From: Dethiobacter alkaliphilus
GTDB lineage: Bacteria; Bacillota; Dethiobacteria; DTU022; UBA8154
Length of the DNA stretch: 64,000 nucleotides
Assembly: GCA_016841605.1 (NCBI GenBank)
Contig: JAENYV010000011.1
Coordinates: forward strand, 62,001 to 126,000
Direction: 5' to 3'
In this document: one piece after another, positions 57,673 through 64,000 of the stretch
Layout of the letters: the number at the start of each line of letters is the position of its first letter
How positions within the stretch are numbered: position 1 is the first letter of the stretch
Translations under genes and position numbers: made by a program
The notes under the pieces: model-generated
Seen by the model: the letters and a program-made list of their open reading frames with translations, nothing else
Databases searched by the model: none
Told to the model about the DNA's origin: nothing

Positions 57673-60186
57673 TTGAAAGCCGTTATTATGGCCGGAGGGG
57701 AAGGTGCCAGGCTGCGCCCTCTGACCTGTGACCGGCCCAAGCCGATGGTCCCCTTAATGGATAAACCCATGATGGAATATATTATCGAACTTCTGACCAG
57801 GCATGGGATTAAGGAACAAGCTGTAACACTACAATATCTTCCCGAACAAATCAAAGAATATTTTGGTGACGGGTCCTCCTTGAGCGTCTCTCTTCATTAT
57901 TCCCTGGAGGATGAGCCCCTGGGTACGGCCGGGAGTGTTAAAAATACTTCCTCTTTTCTAGATGAAACATTTTTGGTTATCAGCGGGGATTGCCTGACGG
58001 ATATAGATCTAAGCGAAGCGATCACCTTTCACCGGCAAAAAAAGGCCTTAGTTACTATTGTGCTTACTCCCCAGGATAATCCCCTGGAGTATGGCGTAGT
58101 GATGGTAGACGAAGAAGGAAGGATCCTCCGTTTTCTGGAGAAACCAAGTTGGGGAGAGGTTTTCAGCGATACGGTAAATACGGGAATATATATTATTGAG
58201 CCTGAGGTTTTGGACTATATCCCGTCAGGAAAGAAATTTGACTTCAGCAAAGATCTTTTCCCTTTACTGCTTAAAGATGGGAAAGCGCTTTACGGCTGCT
58301 CGCTTTCAGGATACTGGTGCGATATCGGCAGCCTGGAACAGTATCGCCAGACTAATTACGATATTCTCAGAAAAAAAGTTAAAGTTAATTTAAATGCCTG
58401 GGAGAAAAAACCGGGAGTATGGATCGCGGACGATGTTCAGGCGGATCCCGGAGCCGTTCTAATCCCGCCCCTTTATATCGGTAAGGGGAGCCAGATCGGT
58501 CCCGGGGCTGTTGTCGGCGGCTATACGGTGCTCGGTTCCGGCAGCCGTGTCTTTGGCAAAGCTTCCATCAAACGAGGGGTTGTCTGGTCGCAGGCGACCC
58601 TGGAGGAAAATGCCGTGGTCCGAGGGGGTATTCTGGCCGGAGGGTCCAGAGTGGGAGCAGGTGCAGTTGTCTATGAAGGAGCGGTTGTGGGAGATAAAAC
58701 CGTTGTTGAAAGTAAAGCTACATTAAAACCCGGTGTCAAATTATGGCCGTTTAAGAGAGTGGAAAGCGGTGCGGTTGTTCACGGCAACTTGATCTGGGGC
58801 GGGCAGGCCAGACGTTCCCTTTTCGGCAGCAACGGCGTAGAGGGAGAGATCCACAGCGATCTGGCACTGGAGAGCACTCTTCGGTTAGGCTCTGCCTTTG
58901 CATTTTTGCTTGGCGGTGATGTTCCTGTCGTAACGGGCGCGGATTTTTGGGGACCTTCGCAGCTTTTAAAAAAAGTTTTTGAGGTGGGTCTTATGGCCGG
59001 AGGGGCGCAGGTTATGGATATCGGGAGCACTTTTGCCCCGGCGCTGCGCATGTCCGTTACTGAACTGCAAGCAAAAGGAGGAGTCTATGTTCATTCCTGC
59101 TCCCATCATGAGGGACATTGCGTTCTCCGCTTCTTTGACCGGGAAGGACTCCAGATGGCTCACGGAGACGAACGCAAGCTGGAGCAGATTCATTCCAGAG
59201 ACGATTTTCCCCGCGCGGCTAAAGAAAAACTTGGAACATTGAAACAGATTCCGGACTATAACCGGGTCTATGCCGGAGCGCTTTTGGAAGACCTGGCTGT
59301 GCAGAGGATCAAGGATTTTCATTTTTCCCTCCTGCTCGCTTTCCCTGCCACTCATGTGGGGACTTTTTTAATCCCGCTTTTTCAAGAACTAGAGTGCCGC
59401 CTGACTGTTATCCATCCACCCGGCAAAGAGGAGCCCACCTGTTGGGAACAGGATGAATTTAGCCATTTTAAAAAAGAATTCGCCCGCAATGTGGTTAAAG
59501 AAAAAGCTGATCTGGGCTTTCTGATGGCTCCCAGCGGTGAAGAGATGATACTTTTTGATAATGAAGGAAATGAAATATCCGGGGAAGTTTATCAGGCTCT
59601 GCTCTCTCTGCTGATTTTAAGAGGGGGAAAAGCTTCCACACTGGTCCAGCCCTTTTTTGCCTCCTGGGTTCACGAGGAGCTGGCCCGGAAAAACAGAGGG
59701 AAAGTTTTGCGCAGCAAAACATTGCCGCGCCATTTTCAGGAGAAATTAAAAGAAACTTTACATAGTGGGATCTCTTCCGGAAAAGGATATCGTCCCGGTG
59801 ATTTTTTACAGCTGGATGCCATGACCGCTCTTTTTAAAATTTTGGATTGTCTGGCCAGGGAAGAAAAAAGTCTTTCTATCCTGTTAAAAGAAATCCCCGG
59901 AATACGTATGCATCAAAAAGAAGTTTTCTGTCCTTGGGGCCAGAAAGGGAGGGTCATGCGGCGCCTCGTCCAGGAAGGACCTGGTAAGGCAGAGCGGATT
60001 GAACTTTTTGACGGAGTTAAGTTTTTTTACCCCAACGGGTGGGCCCTTGTTCTTCCTGATCCGGAAAAACCTTCTTACAGGATTTACGGAGAGGGTTTTA
60101 CCGAAGAGATTTCCGAATCATTGACGGGATTTTTGGCGGAAAAAGTTAAGAATCTGCAGGATGATCACGTCAGACCAGTAACCTGA
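57673..60186 (+). CDS. Nucleotidyltransferase / phosphohexomutase-like fusion protein
   Basis: 837 residues from TTG 57673 (AAGGAG). The N-terminal sugar-nucleotidyltransferase (1-235; KAVIMAGGEGARLRPLT, SGDCLTDIDL) is followed by left-handed beta-helix repeats (260-370) and a phosphomannomutase-like domain (390-837). In the mutase part the phosphoserine loop, usually TASHNP, reads SCSHHEG, and the DGDGDR metal loop is APSGEEM, so mutase activity is unlikely. The transferase half looks complete and probably makes GDP-mannose or UDP/dTDP-glucose. Confidence 0.85.
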   Translation: MKAVIMAGGEGARLRPLTCDRPKPMVPLMDKPMMEYIIELLTRHGIKEQAVTLQYLPEQIKEYFGDGSSLSVSLHYSLEDEPLGTAGSVKNTSSFLDETFLVISGDCLTDIDLSEAITFHRQKKALVTIVLTPQDNPLEYGVVMVDEEGRILRFLEKPSWGEVFSDTVNTGIYIIEPEVLDYIPSGKKFDFSKDLFPLLLKDGKALYGCSLSGYWCDIGSLEQYRQTNYDILRKKVKVNLNAWEKKPGVWIADDVQADPGAVLIPPLYIGKGSQIGPGAVVGGYTVLGSGSRVFGKASIKRGVVWSQATLEENAVVRGGILAGGSRVGAGAVVYEGAVVGDKTVVESKATLKPGVKLWPFKRVESGAVVHGNLIWGGQARRSLFGSNGVEGEIHSDLALESTLRLGSAFAFLLGGDVPVVTGADFWGPSQLLKKVFEVGLMAGGAQVMDIGSTFAPALRMSVTELQAKGGVYVHSCSHHEGHCVLRFFDREGLQMAHGDERKLEQIHSRDDFPRAAKEKLGTLKQIPDYNRVYAGALLEDLAVQRIKDFHFSLLLAFPATHVGTFLIPLFQELECRLTVIHPPGKEEPTCWEQDEFSHFKKEFARNVVKEKADLGFLMAPSGEEMILFDNEGNEISGEVYQALLSLLILRGGKASTLVQPFFASWVHEELARKNRGKVLRSKTLPRHFQEKLKETLHSGISSGKGYRPGDFLQLDAMTALFKILDCLAREEKSLSILLKEIPGIRMHQKEVFCPWGQKGRVMRRLVQEGPGKAERIELFDGVKFFYPNGWALVLPDPEKPSYRIYGEGFTEEISESLTGFLAEKVKNLQDDHVRPVT

Positions 60187-60301
60187 ACCGAAAGCGCTCC
60201 GGCAAACGCCTTCTCCGGGACTTTGCACGGCCGGAAAGAGTCGTACCTTGCCCGGGGCTTCACCCGAGCGCCTGGCGTATACGAAAACTAAGAAAAAGTC
60301 T

Positions 60302-60333
60302 GCAAACCCTGCCCAGAAAGTGGCAGGGTTTGC
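60302..60333 (+). terminator. Probable terminator hairpin
   Basis: GCAAACCCTGCC pairs perfectly with GGCAGGGTTTGC; U-tail weak (CTTTG). Together with a GC-rich stretch 60187-60290 it fills most of the gap after the fusion gene. Confidence 0.6.
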
Positions 60334-60364
60334 CTTTGCAAATGAGAGGTAATTTTACATAGTT

Positions 60365-60429
60365 TTAACAATAAAAACCCTATGTTTTAACAATAATCTT
60401 TCTTTGATTTAACATTGAAGCGCTATAAT
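60365..60429 (+). promoter_or_regulatory. Candidate PhoP/Pho boxes and phoA promoter
   Basis: TTAACA occurs at 60365, 60387 and 60409, exactly 22 bp apart, each within TTTAACA. TATAAT at 60424-60429 has a poor -35. This matches PhoP-activated promoters, whose TT(A/C/T)ACA repeats lie on an 11-bp period and replace the -35. Confidence 0.75.
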
Positions 60430-60470
60430 GCCTTTGAAACTTAACCTATTTTATTTAAGGAGGAAGAGAA

Positions 60471-61910
60471 ATGCTCAGAAGGATTTCCTTATCCAAGATC
60501 TGTACTCTTTTCATATTGATGGTATTGCTATTAAATTTAGCAGCAATAACCGGGACCGCGGAAGCAGCAGCCGGGGTTCCCAAGTATGTATTTTACTTTA
60601 TCGGTGACGGTTTGGGAGCCAGTCAAAGGCAGGCAGCCGAGTTCTTCTTGCAGGAAGAAAACGGTGATAAAAATAGCAAACTTCTTATGGATACTTTTCC
60701 TGTAGCAGGAATTAACACTACTTACTCTGCAGACACCCTGGTGACTGACTCAGCGGCTGCAGGTACTGCCTTAGCCACCGGACATAAGACTAATAATGGT
60801 ATGATTTCCGTGTTGCCGGACGGGACAGAAGTTAAGAGCTTGATTGAATGTGCGGTAGAAAAAGGCATGGGAACAGGCATTATCACCACAACAAGACTGA
60901 CCCATGCAACTCCTGCAGTGTTTGCAGCTCATAATGAAGATAGAGATGACGAAAATGCTATTGCTGAAGACTATTTGGAAAGCGGAGTTAATTTCTTTGC
61001 AGGTGGGGGTTACAGGCATTTTGTTCCCAAAGATTGGAAATGGGGCAGTTCAAAAAGAACAGACAGCAGAAATATTATTCAAGAATTTTATGAAAAGGAC
61101 TATGAGGTCTTTGTAGGAAAAAGTGATGTGCAGAAATTTATTAATTATCATCCGACCGCAAGAGAGCAAGTCTTCGCTATCTTTACGAGCAGTCATATGC
61201 CGTATGAAATAGATAGAATGAATAGCAATAGCGGGATACCAAGCATAGCCGAAATGACGGAAAAAGGTATTGAAGTTTTATCCAGGTATTCTAAAGGTTT
61301 CTTTATGATGGTTGAAGGTGGAAGGATTGACCATGCCTGTCACGCTAATGATCCGGCAGGAGCTATTTACGATGTTCTGGCATTCGATGAGGCTTTAAAA
61401 GAAGCTTATGAATTTTATCAAAAGCATCCCAAGGAAACTTTAATCGTTGTGGTTGGTGACCATGAAACCGGTGGTATGGGTTTAGGTTTCGGCCAAAATT
61501 ATTTCTTAAATATGGACGAGTTGCTTGATGTAAAAGTGTCTGTTGAAGACATACTCCAGGGGAAATATGCAGGAGACAGAGCCGCTTACTTTACTTATAT
61601 CGAAGAAAATTTAGGGCTGGATAATTTGAGTGCAGCAGAAAAAGCAGAAATCGAAAAAGCTATGGATATAGTCGATGGTAAGATTGATCCCGGTACTTTA
61701 TACGGTGGCTATGATCCTGTAGCTATCGCTGCTACCCATGTCGTTTCCGAAAGGATAAATCTTAATTGGACTACTTACGCTCACTCGGGGACGGCGATAC
61801 CTATGTGTGCTATGGGTGTTGGAGCAGATGACTTCGGCGGCTATAAAGATAATACAGAGATTGGCGAAACTATGGCTGATATTATGAACTTTAAATTAGA
61901 TATTCATTAA
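60471..61910 (+). CDS. phoA: Alkaline phosphatase (secreted)
   Basis: 479 residues; AAGGAGG before ATG 60471. Signal peptide (hydrophobic 10-28, AEA-A cleavage about 34). FIGDGLGAS (metal Asp), the nucleophile Ser in DSAAAGTALATG, EGGRIDHACHANDP, VVGDHETGG and AHSGTAIP are the active-site motifs. It releases phosphate outside the cell. Candidate Pho boxes precede it. Confidence 0.96.
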   Translation: MLRRISLSKICTLFILMVLLLNLAAITGTAEAAAGVPKYVFYFIGDGLGASQRQAAEFFLQEENGDKNSKLLMDTFPVAGINTTYSADTLVTDSAAAGTALATGHKTNNGMISVLPDGTEVKSLIECAVEKGMGTGIITTTRLTHATPAVFAAHNEDRDDENAIAEDYLESGVNFFAGGGYRHFVPKDWKWGSSKRTDSRNIIQEFYEKDYEVFVGKSDVQKFINYHPTAREQVFAIFTSSHMPYEIDRMNSNSGIPSIAEMTEKGIEVLSRYSKGFFMMVEGGRIDHACHANDPAGAIYDVLAFDEALKEAYEFYQKHPKETLIVVVGDHETGGMGLGFGQNYFLNMDELLDVKVSVEDILQGKYAGDRAAYFTYIEENLGLDNLSAAEKAEIEKAMDIVDGKIDPGTLYGGYDPVAIAATHVVSERINLNWTTYAHSGTAIPMCAMGVGADDFGGYKDNTEIGETMADIMNFKLDIH

Positions 61911-61914
61911 TTGC

Positions 61915-61955
61915 AAAGTCAAATAGCCGGGGGGATTCCCCGGCTATTTGACTTT
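61915..61955 (+). terminator. 18-bp perfect hairpin between phoA and the YibE/F gene
   Basis: 61915-61932 and 61938-61955 are perfect inverted repeats with a 5-nt loop. The T-tail is weak, so partial read-through into the next gene is plausible. Confidence 0.75.
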
Positions 61956-61979
61956 CTATCGCCTGGAGGAAAGAAATTC

Positions 61980-63161
61980 ATGAAAAAAGCATTACCCGTT
62001 TTATTATTCTTAGTATTGGCCGTGCTGCTATTAGGAATATTGACCTTCAGTAAAACCGGTGATAAGGCCCAGCAAAATAGTCAAGAAGTAAGAGCTGTTG
62101 TGCTGGAAACGGATGAATCGGACGTAATTCAAGCGGGAATATCCAAAATAGGAAATCAGCATCTTATTATTGAAATAACTGAAGGAAAGTATGCAGGAGA
62201 CACTATCGCAGCCGGCAATCATCTGCTGGGAAAGCTTGAATTGGACAGTTTTTATAAACGGGGAGATGAAATAGTTGTTGCTCTCTTAGAAAAAGATGGT
62301 GAAATTAAAGATGCCAAAGCTTTGGAAATCTATCGCCAGGATTGGGAACTGGTCTTATTCGGAATTTTTGTGTTATGTCTCCTTGTGTATGCCGGAGTAA
62401 TCGGTTTGAAAGCACTATTTTCCTTTGTGGCAAGCTTGTATCTAATTTGGGCTTTTCTCCTGCCGGGTCTTTTAGACGGGAAAAACCCACTTGTTCTGGC
62501 TTCTGTTACTTTAGTCCTCCTGACGGCTATTATTATCTTTTCCGTAGCAGGTTTGACAAAAAAAGGTGTAGCAGCTTTTTGCGGAACAATTTTTGGTTTT
62601 CTGATCACAGCAGGCATTACCCTGCTTTTGGGAAGCAAACTGGCTTTAAACGGTATGACTTTACCGTATGCTGAGTCATTGCTATTTAGCGGTCACTTGA
62701 ATCTTAATATGAGAGATATCTTCTATGCTGCCATCATAATTGGCGCTTCCGGAGCAGCCATGGATATTGCCATGGATGTTGCAGCAGCAATAGAAGAAAT
62801 AAAAGCAAAAAAACCTGAGATAAATGTTCATGAGCTTATTCAATCAGGTTTTAATATCGGCAGGGCGGTAATAGGTACAATGACCACAACATTATTATTA
62901 GCTTATTCCGGTGGATATCTCACCTTGTTAATGCTTTTCATGACCAAGAATTCAAGTCCGGCACGCATACTTAATTTGAAAATTGTTGCGGCGGAAATTA
63001 TGAGAACATTAGTGGGAAGTATTGGTTTAGTGCTAGTCGCACCTCTTACTGCTGTTATTGCCGGGTTAATATTCTCCGTTAATTTTCAGGATGTTTTTGT
63101 TAAACATAGCGCTAAACAGCATGCTGAAAAAGAAACAAATCAAGTGCCGGAAGCGAAATGA
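61980..63161 (+). CDS. YibE/F-family membrane protein
   Basis: 393 residues from ATG 61980 behind GGAGG. An N-terminal anchor, a small extracellular beta domain (about 35-110), then seven or so membrane helices with the family motif GASGAAMDIAMDVAAAIEEI. Function of the family is unknown. Its place behind phoA suggests a link to phosphate stress. Confidence 0.88.
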   Translation: MKKALPVLLFLVLAVLLLGILTFSKTGDKAQQNSQEVRAVVLETDESDVIQAGISKIGNQHLIIEITEGKYAGDTIAAGNHLLGKLELDSFYKRGDEIVVALLEKDGEIKDAKALEIYRQDWELVLFGIFVLCLLVYAGVIGLKALFSFVASLYLIWAFLLPGLLDGKNPLVLASVTLVLLTAIIIFSVAGLTKKGVAAFCGTIFGFLITAGITLLLGSKLALNGMTLPYAESLLFSGHLNLNMRDIFYAAIIIGASGAAMDIAMDVAAAIEEIKAKKPEINVHELIQSGFNIGRAVIGTMTTTLLLAYSGGYLTLLMLFMTKNSSPARILNLKIVAAEIMRTLVGSIGLVLVAPLTAVIAGLIFSVNFQDVFVKHSAKQHAEKETNQVPEAK

Positions 63162-63333
63162 AATTCGCTCGGAGCTGACTACCAGGTTTCTTTATTAAAT
63201 TTTTTGTCCAAATAAATCTGTTCATTAATTTTTTTACTCTCTCCGGAAGGAAAAAGGGCGTATTTTCGAGAAGTTTTATTGTTATACTAAGATGGAAATA
63301 TTATTGGAAATGTTTCCGGACGGGAGGAAAATA

Positions 63334-63672
63334 TTGTCTATATTGGAAAAAGCAAAGGATCTTGGTCTTGAACTACGCAACACCGAAGAGTATCAGAAAC
63401 TGGAAGAGGTTAATCAACGGCTTAATAACGACAGCGAAGCACAGCAGATCATTAAATCCTTTCAGGAAGTCCAGCAAAGTATTCAATTCTCACAGCAAAG
63501 CGGTATTAAACCGACAGAAGAACAAATGGCCGATTATAATGAGAAGCAAAAAAGTATTGAGGCCAACCTTACTTTAAAAGCATATATGAAGGCTACGGAG
63601 GCGTTCTATGCCGTTATGAAAGAAGTTAATGATGCTATCACTGCAGCTATTCAGGGTAAAACAGAGGATTAA
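63334..63672 (+). CDS. YlbF/YmcA-family protein
   Basis: 112 residues from TTG 63334 (GGGAGG 6 nt upstream); an ATG at 63292 is in frame but has no site. All-helical with SILEKAKDLGLELRNTEEYQKL and NDSEAQQIIKSFQEVQQ. In Bacillus YlbF, YmcA and YaaT form a complex affecting RNase Y, competence and sporulation. Confidence 0.88.
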   Translation: MSILEKAKDLGLELRNTEEYQKLEEVNQRLNNDSEAQQIIKSFQEVQQSIQFSQQSGIKPTEEQMADYNEKQKSIEANLTLKAYMKATEAFYAVMKEVNDAITAAIQGKTED

Positions 63673-63704
63673 ATTATTCTAGTTTGTCATGAATTGCCCA
63701 GGCG

Positions 63705-63763
63705 CCGGCAAAGCCCTTGCTTAAAGCAGCAGTTTTTTTCGCTTTGAGCAAGGGCTTTGCCGG
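63705..63763 (+). terminator. Hairpin terminator-like element after ylbF
   Basis: 63705-63721 pairs with 63747-63763 (17 bp), with further AAAGC/GCTTT pairing; the loop contains seven T residues. Confidence 0.6.
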
Positions 63764-63842
63764 TAGTAAGGTTTATTTTTTATTTTCATTCATTTTCATT
63801 GTAAAGATTAGAGTATGAAGTGAAGCAAGAGGTGAGGTTTAC

Positions 63843-64000
63843 TTGAATTCATCAATATGGATTAGTGTCTATCTTCCATTGTTTCTATTGTTTTTTATCA
63901 TTTTTCCACAGCAGCGTGAAAGGGAAAAAGGGGTATTAGTGAAATTAAAAAAAAGAAAGGGTTTAATAACCATGACAAATGAATTAATTAAAAAATACGT
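63843..64000 (+). CDS. Small membrane protein, 3' end outside window
   Basis: The frame opens at TTG 63843 behind AGGTGAGG and stays open to the window end (52 codons seen). One N-terminal membrane helix (WISVYLPLFLLFFIIF) is followed by a basic stretch with PQQREREKG, reminiscent of YajC-like small proteins. ATG 63971 could be an internal or separate start. Function unknown. Confidence 0.5.
   Translation, partial: MNSSIWISVYLPLFLLFFIIFPQQREREKGVLVKLKKRKGLITMTNELIKKY

Noticed and set aside
60187-60290. Third copy of the 62-bp intergenic repeat
   Set aside because: It is GC-rich with words such as CTCCGGCAAACGCC, but no extended alignment to 47142-47203 or 51912-51974 on either strand.

Overview
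The window is a bacterial chromosome segment from the Clostridia, most like the Peptococcaceae/Moorella/Desulfotomaculum type. The evidence is a sporulation sigma-H gene, a ctsR-mcsA-mcsB-clpC stress operon, a radA-carD-PIN/TRAM-ispD-ispF-cysS-thyX-rlmB-yacP-sigH block, a Wood-Ljungdahl (acetyl-CoA pathway) operon with metV-metF, and frequent TTG and GTG starts behind GGAGG sites. The species cannot be named from the sequence alone.

Layout. 1-9610 is a degraded accessory region. It holds a very large secreted PPC-repeat/M23 peptidase gene split by an in-frame TAG, a lipoprotein, a partial duplicate of the peptidase gene, an intact IS3-family element and a decayed ISAzo13-type transposase. 9855-18054 is a dispersed NHEJ locus: ku, a free LigD-type ligase and a free LigD-type polymerase. 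Between them lie a molybdopterin oxidoreductase, ablA-ablB (N-acetyl-beta-lysine osmolyte) and a YjbQ gene. 18304-20681 has an M24 peptidase, an MgtC-like protein and a small Cys-rich protein. 20985-25884 is ctsR-mcsA-mcsB-clpC with a CtsR box. 26024-33088 is acsB-acsC-acsD-acsE-metV-metF. 33136-36246 has a YhaM-type nuclease, a TPR/HTH protein and an M23 peptidase. 36670-41436 is pyrB-C-K-D-F. 41623-53415 has an M52-like protease, nfo and the radA to sigH housekeeping block, ending in a tRNA-Gly(CCC) that overlaps sigH. 53574-60186 has an acyl-CoA synthetase, an MrfA-like helicase and a sugar-nucleotidyltransferase/mutase-like fusion. 60471-63672 has alkaline phosphatase under candidate Pho boxes, YibE/F and YlbF. 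The window ends inside a small membrane-protein gene.

How the genes work together. AcsC-AcsD-AcsE-MetVF form the methyl branch and corrinoid methyl-transfer part of the acetyl-CoA pathway. No CODH gene (acsA/cooS) is adjacent. AcsB is full length, but at the position of the Ni-binding Cys-Gly-Cys motif it reads Cys-Arg-Phe, and it carries four unusual cysteines around the Trp418 (Moorella numbering) region. This is the most unexpected feature of the window. The acs operon and the TPR gene at 34251 share a sequence matching sigma-H promoters, and sigH itself lies 27 kb downstream.

Other points of interest are a scar of a second ku gene fused in front of the ligase gene, a perfect three-way-junction fold before ispD with part of its flank repeated before yacP, an RBS-containing hairpin on the M23 peptidase mRNA, a GGGGACGGTTC palindrome family, and the absence of disA with a 17-kb insertion between clpC and radA.
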